Position numbers and translations under genes: made by a program. A stretch of 64,000 bases of DNA. Source: Andrena cerasifolii (lineage: Eukaryota; Arthropoda; Insecta; Hymenoptera; Andrenidae). The stretch is from NCBI RefSeq assembly GCF_050908995.1, contig NC_135121.1:3720001-3784000 (forward strand), in the 5' to 3' direction. Below, in pieces: positions 11,011 to 22,707 of this stretch. The first letter of the stretch is position 1; every line of letters begins with the position of its first letter. The notes beneath the pieces are model-generated. The model saw nothing but the letters and a program-made list of their open reading frames with translations, was not told the DNA's origin and ran no database searches.

Positions 11011-11560
11011 GCGTTTAAACTTCGTAAAGTTCTGGTGGCTTTCGAACACCGGTGTTCATTTAGAGGAACTAGCCGCCCGCCGCGCATTTCTGCTCAACAG
11101 AAGGAATTTAGCCTTATAAGACTAAGTAGTTTTTCTCTCTTCAGCTGCCGATAATACGGGCGCATTCGACTACCGACTTGTCCGTGCGCTCTTCCGTAAA
11201 CACTAGCTTCTAAGTTTATCTTTAAGTTTCGAATAGTTTTAGTTATAGTTGGTAGGCGTAAGAGTGGGTAAGGGGTTTTTTACCTTCCTTCTGGTGTAGA
11301 TGGTTTTTTCCCCTTTTTGTAAGTCCCCACAATCTTTTGTGGTCGCTAAAGTGCAATTCTGTTCGGAATTATAATCTCCAATAACTGACAGTACCAAAGA
11401 ATTACGACCGCTAGGGTATAGTTAAGAGTTTCCACTACGTGGAACAATTAGTTTATATTTTTTATAAAAAAGAAAATGAGTAGCTATTTTTTTTTTAATG
11501 TTTTTAAAGCCTGTTATTTAATACAGAATGCACAAAAACCTTGCAATAAACATCTTTATA
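11011..11560. other. Sequence downstream of the U6 chimera; nothing recognised
   Basis: This includes a moderately GC-rich stretch to about 11270 that may be the third part of the chimeric retroposon (its 3' tail source), followed by AT-rich DNA. No coding motif, poly(A) tail or target duplication was identified. Confidence 0.35.
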
Positions 11561-11568
11561 ACAAAAAA

Positions 11569-11812
11569 TGACGGAAAACACTGGTTCTCGTTAGATCACC
11601 GAAGTTAAGCATCGCGGGGCGGTGTACTGGGGAAAGAAAAGAAGATGGGTGACCACCTTTTTCTCCCGGTGCGCTGCTACTGCTGGGACCCAAAGGAGAG
11701 AGGAGGGCACAAAAAAATGGGACCTAAGTTTGTTGGGCAATATAAGCAAAAATATAACCTTGAAAAACACCCATCCTGTTTAAAACACAGGAAAACAATA
11801 AAAAAAAACTAA
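11569..11812 (+). mobile_element. 5S rRNA-derived SINE, 5'-truncated copy
   Basis: The head resembles 5S rRNA around the internal promoter: GGTTCTCGTTAGATCACCGA, then GTTAAGCAT (A-box region) and GATGGGTGACC (C-box region). A body shared with the copy at 45181 follows, including CTCCCGGTGCGCTGCT, GGAGAGAGGAGGGCAC and AAAACACAGGAAAACAATAA, ending in an A-rich tail. The first ~15 nt of the family are missing. A small duplication (GAAAAGAAGATG) sits in the head. 5S-derived SINEs form the SINE3 class and are transcribed by RNA polymerase III. Confidence 0.75.
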
Positions 11813-11814
11813 CA

Positions 11815-14255
11815 TTTACATTTATTTTGTCGAATTGAAAAATTTATTTTTGTAATTTTAACCATAAAATCGCGAAATTTCCCCACCGTGCGCCGCAACA
11901 ATACAATTAACTAAGCTTTATGTATGTCTAGTAGTATCATCTAGGTAGCCACTATAATTTCAGACTAACCAGTGTTAGTAATGCATATAACGGATTTATA
12001 TTCTGCCACGAATTCCTTCATTAGCAATGACACGTGCATCCTTAAGTAACTAATGTCCACAATAATTTATCATAATGCGCACATGACGTTTTCAGCTAAA
12101 ATGTCCACATGCTTGTAAAATAAAAAAAAAATACCAGGAACGTAAAGCAGTGACTTTTTATAATGCTGAATGATGCGCGTTACCTAAATCTTTGGCGTTA
12201 CCCACGAATGGAGCGCTAATATCGTTCCACTTCGGATGCTGACACGAGAGTAATATCCTTCTCTCTACTTCGCTCCGAATTTCGGAAGAGCCGTGTGTAA
12301 TCGGAGACGACGTCCTGTCTCCGACGGTACAAGTCGTGGCGTCTCGTCATTCGGCCGTCTGCTTTCAACACGACGCCCGTCTCTCATTCCACGCTAGACA
12401 TCGCCTCCCGCACTCTCGACCAATATGTCGACTCGCCGCACCGGAGAAACCATTGGAACATGAAAACCTATCGTGACAGCTGATCCTAACTGTTTCACGC
12501 TACTCGCGGACGCGGAACACGACGTGCTTATTATGCGAACTAATTGACCAAAGCGCTATCTTGCCTCTCCTTTACGTTCTTACGAATACCCAGAGTCAAA
12601 GAACACGTAGCCCGAAATGCCGGCAACACGACTCCGCGCTGTACCGTTACCAATAACTGCGTTTGAAATTCCACCTTATTTATTATCTGGCGCATGCACT
12701 TCAAGCGATTCTACGTTATATCACGGCGTTTATATTCCTATTGGAGGTAGCCTGCAGCTTTCGAATACTAGGATAAGAGAGGAAGAACTTTTGCCCATCA
12801 AGATTGTAACGGATTACGCAAAATGACGGCGTGGCGAGTCTTTTTGTCCTCGCAGGATTCAGCCGGGGAAGGGTGGTCGAGTATCCGCATTTTCACCCTG
12901 AAATTCGCAAATGGCGCGACACATGCTAATGAAATACCCTGGCAGACCAACGCGACGTACAAGCATTACCAGTTTTTTTGCCCACATTTTTGCACAACCT
13001 GCCTTCAAAGTCGGCACGGTATAACACTGAAATTACTGGCGGCGCGACAGTAGGGTAGGGGAACGTCAAGTTTTGAAATATGACAAACGCACGTGTGTTG
13101 TCCATGGGTAAATGTTGTTTATACTCCCTGTTGTACGGGTGTTGCTCGCCGCGTCGGCACAACGTGGTTCTTTGATGAGGAGGGACGAGCTGTACAAGTC
13201 GTAAGCATCACACGGCCGCACAGCCGCGACCAGACCGAGGGAAACGGGGCGAGAGATCGGCGTGTAAACCGTGGTGGCGACGCATTCAAGAACACGCCGT
13301 CTGGTGCGTACACTAAACAAGCCGCGCGTACACCCAGGCTATGCGCGCGGGGCTCGTAAAAAATCGCACGCGTAGCGATCCGTTTAAATTGAGTCGCCGT
13401 CAAACACCCGTAAGTACCAGCCAGACGTGCGTGCAGGGGTTGAAAGAGATTGGCGGTAGGTGACGCAGCCGCTGCGTACCATGCGCACACGTCAGGTGTG
13501 CTTGAACATGTAAGAATGGAAGAGGAGAGGGGCGAAGTTCCGCTCCATTGCGAATCTCGAGTACCGCGTCTGCCAAGGCGAAAAAACACGGATGCCCCGG
13601 GAGTTGCCGTGTAATTTGTATTTGTCGTTGGGATGCGCGTAAAAGCGGATTTCGTGTAGCAGACGTGACGTCGCCTGGCGACGTGGAACACATTTTCGTC
13701 CTGATGTACGACACCTGGCGTATGACAGTCGTGATTTATCAGCTACCGAACAGTTCGGTGAAGCCCCGAAAAATGGAGACAAGTTTCTATTTGGAATGCT
13801 GCTCTATGAACTGCATATTGTATGACTTCTTCCATCCCTTCTTTATCATCGGTTGGAAAGTTATCGAAAATTGTGAATTAATCGATGCACTTAGTAAATA
13901 CTAGTGTTAATGTAGAAATTAATGGATAAAAGTCACAGCGAACTTATAGTGCGCATGCGTGTTATGGCGGAAAATTGGGAAATTGTTTAAATTATTTAAA
14001 TCGGTTACGATGTGTTTACACATTGAGATTGTTGTATCCGAGCGGTAAAGTAACGAGGCTCAATGTGGCGACTGAATTTTACAAAGTGCAGTGTATAATA
14101 TACAACGTGAGTTACTCAACTTTAGAATTTTAGTTATTATTTAAGCAAATTAAATTTTCGAAGATTTCATACGTTTTATTGTTTCAGTAAAATAATGCGA
14201 TATACGAAATAATTCTGGTGAAATACAGAAATGTATAACTTTTATCAGAGCGTAT
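11815..14255. other. CpG-rich unique island (about 12.2-13.8 kb); no gene recognised
   Basis: The stretch is rich in CpG and restriction-like GC motifs, in contrast to the AT-rich repeats on either side. Long open frames on the minus strand (up to 190 codons, 13119-13691) overlap frames on the plus strand and have no domain, so they reflect GC content. It might be a promoter, an enhancer or UTR-bearing DNA of a flanking host gene, but no splice or coding signal supports a gene model. Confidence 0.4.
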
Positions 14256-14773
14256 TTAACCCTTCATTGGCACTCTGGGTGTGAGCCACCCATAAGCCGA
14301 TTTTGACTTTCTTCCAATACGTAGAGTCTACGCCAGAATATCGTGGATATTCGTGGAATATCTCTGTTTTTTCAATTACCGAAATAGCCTACCTTCTATA
14401 TGCAAAATAAATACCTTTTTTCCAAAGTCGATTTACAAACTATTTTTTCTCTCGAAATATTATATGCGAACAACCACCCTGTAGATTTTTAGCTTCTAAT
14501 ATTGAAATTTGTAAAAGGTACAATTTGTTGAAGATCCTCTTCGTTTTTTCTGGACATATGGTAATCTAGAATTTTTTTACAAAACCTGTGATAAAATATC
14601 AATAAAAAAACTATTGGAATACATTCTAGAGACCTTGAAATTGACACATGATTTTTTTCGTAACGATTGGATTCTTTACATGAGAATGGCAGTCGTTCAA
14701 AAATTGCTCTGGGTGTGAGCCACCCAGTATGTCAAAGTTAATCGAAAAATGAGGTGTGTCATCGAAGGGTTAA
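14256..14773. mobile_element. TTAA-flanked piggyBac-type MITE, 510 bp
   Basis: Ends CCCTTC...TGGCAC and GTGTCATCGAAGGG (14260-14769) are bordered by TTAA at 14256-14259 and 14770-14773. Subterminal copies of CTGGGTGTGAGCCACCCA lie at 14275-14292 and 14709-14726. They resemble in layout the GGGGTC...GACCCC palindromes of the 4541-4820 element, so the two are probably related families. No coding capacity is visible. Confidence 0.78.
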
Positions 14774-15046
14774 GTGACCTTGAAATCTGAAAAGCGGTAA
14801 ACTGTGACCATCTTTAACATATTCTTTGTCCGCTTAAAACAAGCACCTGTTTCTTCGGGCACAATCTCACATCTTACATTCTCAAAACTGCAGAAGACAT
14901 TTTAACTTGGAACGTATAATTATAATGAAATGTACTTACATATGTTCACATGATTACTGAATACTCGGTGATATATTGCAACTTCTAAGCTCTAAGCATT
15001 TGCAGTTTACTTACTTGTTATCTATGTGAGAAAACGTAAATTCTGA

Positions 15047-15940
15047 TAGGGGAGACCGGGGTAAAATGAGCTTTCTTAATTTGTTACTTAAAAATAGAAT
15101 ATATTTACAAATTTTGGTGACGTAATAAATGTACGTAATATAACAATTATAATTATACACATTCAGATAACGAAAAATGTAAATTCATTTAAAAACTTAA
15201 AAATTAATTTTTAGAGACTTCCGATTGGTTTTATTTTCAATTTAGCTTTTTGGATAAATGAGTCATAAATGTGTTATTTTAACTAAAAAAAAATTCTACC
15301 TGTTTAAAACAACCTTATAAACATACATGTACACTAGGCGTCAAAACGGCTTCTCTTCGGAAATTTGGCAACGTTGGATGTCACTAGGCATAACTCAGCG
15401 GTTCTAGTGACATGCAACGTTGCCAAATTTCCGTAGCGAAGCCGATTCTGGCGCCTAGTGTACACGCGTTTAAGAAGACATTGATCCCAGCATTATTAAA
15501 TAATTAATTTTCTACTGAGTACATGTTCGGGGTAAACTGAGCTACAAAGAACAGATGCGCAAGTGAGGTGCGCAATATTCTAACCTGTCAGCTGGTTAGA
15601 AAACCACGCGGCGTGATGGAACAGAAACTAACCTCAAAAAAATTAAATATCTGCCACAGTTTTTGACAATCACGGTGTAAAAAAGCCAGAAGCTGACGTG
15701 CTACACACGTCAATTCAGCGATAGGGGTTAATAATTACCTATATCCTTAATTAAAGTACTTACTTTATTCCAGCCCACTTTACCCCACGTATAACTTTAT
15801 TTTAAGCATTGATATTCGTAATTTATCAACAGTAATGTTTAAATTGTATTACAAATCCATTTCCACACATTTTTATCGAAAGGAAAAAATTTTATTCCTC
15901 TTCAAACATTTTAAGCTCACTTTACCCCTGCTCTCCCCTA
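15047..15940. mobile_element. TA-flanked MITE with GGGGAGACCGGGG-type ends
   Basis: The left end GGGGAGACCGGGGTAAAATG and right end CATTTTAAGCTCACTTTACCCC..GCTCTCCCC-type sequence are inverted repeats. TA dinucleotides flank both ends (15047-15048 and 15939-15940). A TA duplication points to the Tc1/mariner/pogo superfamily. It shares end sequence with the larger 16847-19426 element, so it is likely the non-autonomous partner. An unrelated hairpin is nested at 15329-15463. Confidence 0.7.
15329..15463. repeat. Nested 135-bp near-perfect hairpin
   Basis: Two ~58-bp arms starting TGTACACTAGGCG and containing GGAAATTTGGCAACGTTG are complementary around a 13-nt loop (ATAACTCAGCGG). The ends CTAGTGTAC/GTACACTAG are palindromic, so the target duplication cannot be read. 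It is a very short foldback MITE or hairpin precursor inserted in the surrounding TA-flanked element. Confidence 0.7.
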
Positions 15941-16844
15941 GTGGCTTCTCCCAAAAAATTAAATTGCCCCCCACAAACCACGAACTAGTTGAATAAAACA
16001 TTTCCATCTTTTATTTTGTTTCCCCTGGTAACCATCGAGATTTCAAATTTATTATACCGCATTTCCTTTGAAAGCTGTTGTCTTCGAGGTATCGCTGAAG
16101 ACGCTGCTTCCCAGCTAGACTTCTATCACATTGCGAAATCAAAGGGTTTACAATTATAAATTATAAGCCAGCGAACGAACGGTAGTCACGAATCAGGACG
16201 TCCATTTGTCTCTAACCGGCGGACTAACGGAACGCGTGTATATCGTCGCCTAACACGCTACCTACCACGTTGACAACGAACGTTGTTTGCTGGCTTGAAT
16301 GAGACGCGCGACGCGCGATACTTATCTCCGGACCCTTGTCCGCTCTGTGCCTCCCTATCTCTCATCGCAAGCAGACAATAATTTAGAGTGTGTTTTCACT
16401 TTTTACGAGATGACCGAGTCACTGATATTGGCGGTGCGTTCTGCCCAAAGCATACGTTAAATAGAATGCGTACTGGGTGACTTTGTGCCTGTCCTACTGA
16501 ATTTCCCAATTTTGTTTCCTGCTGCCATTAAAATATCTTCCCTCTCCGCATTAAGAGCCGCATCGTGTCTCTTATTCCCGTCTAACCTGGAAACCGAATC
16601 CTTGTTTGGTTTCTGATGCTCGTACTACTTGGAAGAGGTATGTGCCTAGGTATAGCGTGGTCGTAAAATCGGTGGAGCGTTAAAGTAAACATGTTTCGAC
16701 CGTCAGCACAAACGAATTGACACAAATATGAGAAGATAACACCAGAGCCGTTAAATCAGTCGGTGCCGCCACTCGATGATTTAATTTACGACCTCGCTGT
16801 AGCTCTTCCAGCCAGTATGGTTCCACAAAGCGTAGTTTGTGATG
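15941..16844. other. Unique DNA between two related TA-flanked elements
   Basis: Mixed-composition sequence with a CpG-containing centre (about 16180-16320). I see no repeat, RNA or coding feature. Confidence 0.4.
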
Positions 16845-16995
16845 TAGGGCAGACCGGGGCAGATTGTAACATAAAAAGTTCGCACAGTTTTGTTCTCGAA
16901 AGTGTTTTCTTCGATCAGGAAATAATTTGCGTGAGTTACTAGTTACGTATGGGGTGAACTCATTGAGTGTAAGTACGTGACAACATCTTGGACAC

Positions 16996-17434
16996 TTACA
17001 AGGGAACGTCCCGAACCCGAAAGTTCAAAAAATTCTGAAACTTTGTGAATATGTAGGGGATTTCCACCTGATTACAAAACAATTTTTCTTTGCTGCCTAA
17101 GTTCACTCGAAGGGGGTGAAATTAACCCCTGAAAATTCGGCTGTTTTCAGATTTTTTGTTATAACTCGCGAACTGTGAGAGATAGGACAAAAGTTTATAG
17201 TCAAAAGTTACTTCTTTTAATTTGATCTATCATTTGGCGAATAAATTATTTTACAGTTCACGAGTTATAACCTCAAAATTGGAAAATAACCGGATTTTCG
17301 GGGGTAAATTACACCCCCTTAGAGTGAATTTGGGAAGCAAACAAAAATTGCGTTATAATCACGAGGAAATTTCCTACATATTCACAAAGTTTTAGAATTT
17401 TTTGAATTTCCGGCTTGGGGATGTTCCCTTGTTA
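16996..17434. mobile_element. TTA-flanked foldback MITE (CAAGGGAAC ends), copy 1
   Basis: The element (16999-17431) begins CAAGGGAACGTCCCGAACCC and ends with its complement. It is flanked by TTA (16996-16998, 17432-17434). The two arms of about 200 bp pair along most of their length. A 3-bp TNA duplication resembles PIF/Harbinger insertion, but the ends are not a known family I can name. Related copies are at 45963-46391, 37885-38062 (half) and possibly 39585-39757. Confidence 0.75.
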
Positions 17435-17599
17435 GACATCTAAGTAGCTTCATCTTAAGCAAAGCTGAACCTTTGTTACAATGTGGTCCGGTCCGGGTTT
17501 TACTTATTTAAATACAAATATGAACACAAATAAACATTTCTAAAAAAATATAAACGAAAACACAGATCATTATTAAACATTTGATATACATGATATGTT

Positions 17600-17770
17600 A
17601 AACAATCATTGCTTATTCATCTGATTCTACCAAAATCTTCTTCTTCGCTTTCTTTACTTTTGCCTTGATACTTTTTTCCTACTTTTTGGATTCTCGATTG
17701 TTCTGTTGTTCGTCTAGAGCATTTTTTCCGGTGTGTCAGCGAATAGCCTGTTTACTTTATCACCATTTAG
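17600..17770 (-). pseudogene. Possible C-terminal tail of a pogo-like transposase
   Basis: Read on the minus strand, fragments such as RLFADTPEKM and a run rich in Lys, Arg and Glu (NPKSRKKVS, SKESEEEDFG in a neighbouring frame) resemble the TDTPxKxALEE-plus-basic-tail end of pogo/Tigger transposases. Frames are shifted and stopped. The match is short, so this is a weak call that gains weight only from the TA-flanked element around it. Confidence 0.35.
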
Positions 17771-17785
17771 AGCGGAGTAAGTAGT

Positions 17786-18168
17786 AAATTTTCAGTTCTA
17801 GTCAAAGCTTCAAATCAAGGAAATTAAACTAAATTAATCAAATTACTAAATTTGACCACCCCCACTTTAGGGAATAAACTACATTTTAGAAAGTCTAGGA
17901 ATCCGCTACCCTCCAGAAATCGGATTCCAGATTTTCAAATTTTCAGTTCTAGGCAAAGCTTCAAATCAAGGAAATTAAACTAAATCAATCAAATTACTAA
18001 ATTTGACCACCTCCACTTTAGGGAATAAACTAAATTTTAGAAAGTCTTGGAATCCACTACCCTCCAGAAATCGGATTCCAGATTTTCAAATTTTCAGTTC
18101 TAGTCAAAGCTTCAAATCAATCAAATTATTAAATTTGACCACCCCCACTTTAGGGAATAAAGTTACAA
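17786..18168. repeat. 151-bp tandem repeat, about 2.5 copies
   Basis: Units start at 17786, 17937 and 18088, an exact 151-bp period. Each begins AAATTTTCAGTTCTAG and contains TTTGACCACC(C/T)CCACTTTAG and CCAGAAATCGGATTCCAGAT. The third copy has an internal deletion and ends near 18168. The open frames here are read from the repeat. Confidence 0.9.
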
Positions 18169-19428
18169 TTAACCTGGAGCTTGAATTTTTTCGTTTCATC
18201 TCAACAAACGGGAAACTACACATCAAATTAATAAAATGCGTACACATTATAATAAACCAATGCGTAGTGTTTGCGATAGAAGAGCGAAAATTCAAACGGT
18301 TTCTAATGACAGTTAATTGAAATAAAAATGCTAAGACAAAAATTACTTACGTGCTCTAGATACTAAAATTCTGGGCTATATCCACAAAATGAATACATAA
18401 CGCTCGTTTGTGTCACTAAAACCGACGCACAGTGCGTTGATACGTGGACAAAAATTGAAAAATCAAATATTTAGCAGGGTGATATTTATCACCTAATATT
18501 TACATCAAGATGTTCAGGCACATATGCGGCAGAGTTACTTTCTTCTTTTTATTTAGGCCTTAGGAATATTTATTAATCTTGGCTCACTTTATTAACCATG
18601 GATTCTAGTATTATGGGTATGTGTTTATGTAAAATTATTGTTAGGCTTATGGCCTTACTGATCATTAGAAAACTTCTTAGTCCCGAGAATGAAAATTTTA
18701 TTTCAACCGACTTTTTAAAAAATACGTAACAAAACGTACGCATGATTTTTTTTTATATTTGGTTCGCCTAACTTTATACTTTATGAAAATAACTTCCTTA
18801 TCTGCTACTACCTGCGATTATTTGAGAAATAATATTTTTAGAAATAAGTGTGCAGATCAAGAATTCTAATATCTTTGAAAAGTGGATTTCTTTAAACCAA
18901 AGAAAAAAAATTGATGGAATTGATGACCTCATTTTGGTACTTTTAAATATAAAAGTGTGTCTGGAAAATGATTGACAACGATTTGGGGAAAGCTTATTAT
19001 ATATTTAAAATATATTTTAATAAAAAAAATTCTAACTTCAAATGCACGTGATAGAAATAATTTGATAAAAAAAAATGTTTCCAACGTTAGTCAGTATTCA
19101 GTTGACAAAAAATTGCAAAAGTAAAATTTGATAAAAAAAACTTTATATTCGATAAAAAATCAAGATGACCTCAATGTTTTTAATGAAACTGTATATTTTA
19201 TTATTCGCCAATCGATGCATCTTTATATTCTCTTTAAAAAAGTATTAGAGTATTTAGGTCGAAAGCTGATTATTTCAGAAGTTATGAGTTTTGTCCCGAA
19301 CGCCATATAATCCGACGCACTGTGCGACGGTGCTAATATCCTCAAGCAGCTCTCGCACGCTGTGTGACCAAAACATTTTACTTCTGTTACAATTTACCCC
19401 GCGTTAAAACCTACCCCTGTCTCCCCTA

Positions 19429-21080
19429 CGTATGTACGAACAAGCAGTATAAGGTAACACATACCTAAGTAAAAAATATTCTTTTCCCACTTCAACGAAC
19501 ATCTTCCATAAATAATAAATGCGTTCGTCAATAAATTGCCGTAAAATTCCAAATCGCACAGAGGCATGTTGTAATTCTAAGTCAATGATATATAAAGCAT
19601 GTGTTGCGCGAAGCTTCCGCGAAAGTAAGTCCGAGGTTGCCGCCTATAGAGCGCGCGAGCCAGCGACGCGATAAAATTCAAAATCGATGCTCTGTGTGAT
19701 TAAAAAGCGAGGCATACGGCGGCGCAGCGTCGCTCGTCAAACTCCTAAATCATAGACGTCAGCAACGGCGATAGACAGACGTGCAATCCGCAGCTCGTGA
19801 AACCGAGGTGAGCAAAAGAGCTGGGGACAAATGGGAGGGAGGTGTGTATGTGTGAAGAAAGGAGGGTGGGGGGGGGGCATGATGGCAGCGGGAGAGTGAG
19901 CAGAGGCGGGGAGGGTTGTAGAGGAGAACGCAGCCGCAGCAACGAGTGACAGGCGGACGTCGTGAGAATGACACACTCGTTTCCATTTGAGCAATTTCAG
20001 CGCGACACGAGGCTGAGACGCCGCCGCAGCGACCACGGTTGTCTTGCCGCTAAGGGGAAGAAAGCCAACGAAACTCCAGGAACAAAAGAGACGAGGCAGG
20101 GTCTGTGGGGTGCGCGAACTGTCACCTGCATTGTGTTGTTGCTTTCCTTCCCCCGTCTTTTTTCTTCCTCTTTGTCTCGACCTGGTCACTCCTTCATCCG
20201 TCTCGCTTCTCTTCCCTCCTCCCCTTCCCTTATTGTCAAGCCCCCTCCGCCCTTTGCTCGCCCCTCTCCCGACTCGGCCCTAGCCCTTGTCCTTTCCCCG
20301 GCACCATATTCGTATTCCTCTTCCTCGGTCCTCCGCAGCTCGTTTCTGTCCTCTGTCCGCGACTCGTTGCTCCGCCCGGGTACAATAGCCACCGGCGGTG
20401 TCCCTATGTCACGGTGCAGCATGTCTAATCACCCTTGGGCAGCCGCCTGCTATTGAGATGTTTAATTAACTCTATTGTGATCCTCTTTTGGATCGCGATT
20501 CGCGCCGTACTCCCGATTATTATCAACAGGATTCCGATGCCAGAGGCGTCTTATCCACGAGGAATCACCAAACTCTTTGTCTCTTTGATCTCCTGGGTCC
20601 GTGTGCGGGGTACCTTCGCGGCTCTGATTGCGTTTATTCAATTAACATCATTGCCTATGAGCTTAATTGTTTGCATTGCTGCGGCGCGGAGCAGAGTTCT
20701 CGGTCGATTGAAATGTTCCTGTTATTTTAATGCCGCTATGAGAGGGACCAGGTCCTTCCAACGAGCTTTTAGTACCATCGAAGCGCAGTTTCTTTGCAGG
20801 CGCAGATCCAATGCTAATTTTAAAGGTAGGGTTCAGTCGGATGTTTTGGCTTTGGTTGTTTACCATTATTAGTGATATTCAAGCCATTAGGAATGCGGGA
20901 TAAAGGGGAGGAGCAGCCGAATGATGTGGTGCGAATGACGCACTCAATGACCTTCAGCGGCCAAGTGATTTTGCGCCTACTTATAGCTTTGTGTTCACAC
21001 AGGCACGTGTCACGTCATATTATATGCGAGAGTAGGCTGAAAAGTAATGCACTGTTGGATACCTCTATAGTGGAAGGATA
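19429..21080. other. CpG-rich unique DNA with long pyrimidine tract; no gene recognised
   Basis: From about 19.6 to 20.5 kb the sequence is GC-rich, with a purine-rich tract (19800-19930), a strongly pyrimidine-rich tract (20140-20340) and many CpGs. Several overlapping open frames (up to 164 codons) are low-complexity and present on both strands, so they are composition effects. It is a candidate host promoter or enhancer region. I see no supported exon. Confidence 0.4.
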
Positions 21081-21190
21081 TACAGTGGCTCACAGCCATA
21101 ATCGTACACTCTTTAAAGTCGCATAACTTTTTTAAAATTAATCCAAAAGTGTTGAGTTTTTTTTTAGAAGCTAGAAGGATTAGGGTGAAG
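21081..21190. mobile_element. Left half of a Tc1/mariner MITE (CAGTGGCTC ends)
   Basis: From TA (21081-21082) the sequence CAGTGGCTCACAG and, further in, AAGTCGCATAACTTTTTTA and GAAGCTAGAAGGATTAG match the left arm of the complete 52061-52602 element. The homology is lost near 21190 and no right arm is seen, so the copy is truncated. Confidence 0.6.
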
Positions 21191-21500
21191 GTACCAGTAG
21201 TTGACCATGAATAAATAAGTGATAAATTTTGATAGAAGTAATTTTTCAGCGGTCAAAGACTCGTACGTGCAGGATTAATTTTATAAACATGGTATGAAAT
21301 TATACTGGTGAAATTATACTGACGAGCAGAGTCGGGCATTATTCGACCAAATTTTTATTCGAATAATTTTCATATAAAAATTTCGAATAAAATGAAGCTA
21401 TTCGTGAATAACGACTGAATTTTGTATTCGACTAAATTTTTATTCCTTATTCGTTATTCGAAGTGCCTCCGTGGCGAATAAGCGTCAGGAATAAGCGTGG

Positions 21501-21743
21501 ATCGGAGCCACAGTTGGGCAAAATGTAATCTAATTACAATTAATTTACAAATTACGATTAAACTGTAATTGTGTAATTAATTACACATTATTTTCTGTAA
21601 TTATTAATTTAGGTAGTTGACCATTTGGTTTTGTCAACTATCTAAATGAACCATTACAGAAAATAATGTGTAATCAATTACACAATTACAGATTACATCG
21701 TAATTTGTAATTAGATTACATTTTGCCCAACTCTGATCGGAAC
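21501..21743. mobile_element. hAT-type palindromic MITE, 227 bp
   Basis: Ends reading CA(C/G)AGTTGGGCAAAATGTAA from both sides (21509-21735) enclose an AT-rich palindrome built on TAATTACA motifs. Flanks ATCGGAGC (21501-21508) and ATCGGAAC (21736-21743) form an 8-bp duplication with one change, as in hAT elements. The preceding ~170 bp (21327-21500) starts CAGAGTCGGGCATTATTCG and may be half of a related element. Confidence 0.72.
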
Positions 21744-22707
21744 CCGAGCCTCGGACCCCGAGGCCCTCGACCTCGGGTCTGGTCGAAGGGTACGTACCAT
21801 GAGGCAAGGGGATGCTTTTCGAGTGTACCTACCATAAAAATTGATTGAGAGCTCCACAAGTGTAACGCTCTCCTTTTTAATGAGCCTTTGTCAATTTTTG
21901 TAGAACTCGTCAAGCCGAATACGCCAATACCCCCCTTTGGGAACAAATGACTAATAGTTTACGAGACATTAACAATTAAAATTGCACCGTGCGCATTATC
22001 GTCTTATTTCCATGTTCTTTTTTTTTGGGCGTGGGATCGATTCCCGTTGGACTGATTTTTTTTTCCATCAGTCCAACTATTTTGTTTATAATAATTTAAC
22101 TAATTTTCTTATATCATTTACACCATTGATTTTTTATTATTTTATTAGCTTTCCTTACATTATTTTTACTATTCTTTCTCGCATTGCATTCTTATATGTA
22201 TTAATTTGTAATTAAGCAACAATAATTAACGTCCGTTTATGAATAATTTAAAATATTACAGTATATGTATTTGGAAACTAGAAACCTTTGAAGTACCAAC
22301 GTTAAGATATGGTATTTTTCTACCTCTTTCTATGTTCAGGTACAATCTTAACTCTTTGACGACCGCTGCCAAGCATGTGTGACTTCTTAATTTTGATTTA
22401 CTACTTTCTGTGAGCTTAAGAAAACAATTGTATTTCTTATTTATCGCCAACGAAAGTATACCATTCAAAGATTTATATCCTACTTATAATATGTTGTTTC
22501 GCTAACAATTTTATATTTCTTACCACTGCTATAAAATACATAAATTCTAAACTACATATTTCATTGTTTTTAATATAAAAAACTAAATAACAATAAAAGT
22601 TCTTGCAGAGTAGATATACCTACCTACGTACCTACATATATTATAGAATAAATGGTACATAAGTATAATTTAAATAATGTTATATCTTAAAAGTAGTAGG
22701 ATACCAA
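21744..22707. other. Unique DNA with one short hairpin
   Basis: It begins with a GC-rich segment (to about 21900) and then becomes AT-rich. A hairpin GTTGGACTGAT...ATCAGTCCAAC lies near 22046-22077. No gene, RNA or longer repeat is evident. Confidence 0.4.

Larger units (their letters stand above)
16845..19428. mobile_element. Pogo-like transposon relic, 2.6 kb, TA-flanked
   Basis: The left end GGGCAGACCGGGGCAGATTG (16847) and the right end, reading inward GGGGAGACAGGGGTAGG (19426), form imperfect inverted repeats flanked by TA. On the minus strand near 17600-17760 there is coding-like sequence resembling the basic tail of pogo-family transposases. A TTA-flanked MITE (16999-17431) and a 151-bp tandem array lie inside. 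The remainder (18.3-19.3 kb) is AT-rich with no readable transposase. Boundaries are inferred from the ends only. Confidence 0.5.

Noticed and set aside
11569..11690. A functional 5S rRNA gene
   Set aside because: Only the promoter half resembles 5S; the 3' half is unrelated SINE body and the pairing of the 5S ends is lost.
13119..13691. 190-codon minus-strand frame in CpG-rich DNA
   Set aside because: GC-rich, stop-poor sequence with competing frames of 80-118 codons on both strands; no domain, no supported splice or start context.
19737..20456. Frames of 150 and 164 codons on opposite strands
   Set aside because: They overlap each other over purine- and pyrimidine-rich tracts and read as low-complexity sequence, so they are composition effects.
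20435..20872. Membrane protein of 145 residues
   Set aside because: Hydrophobic runs arise from AT-rich codons; the frame overlaps another of 80 codons and has no family signature.
21327..21500. A complete hAT MITE starting CAGAGTCGGGC
   Set aside because: Only one end is visible; no matching right end or duplication was found.
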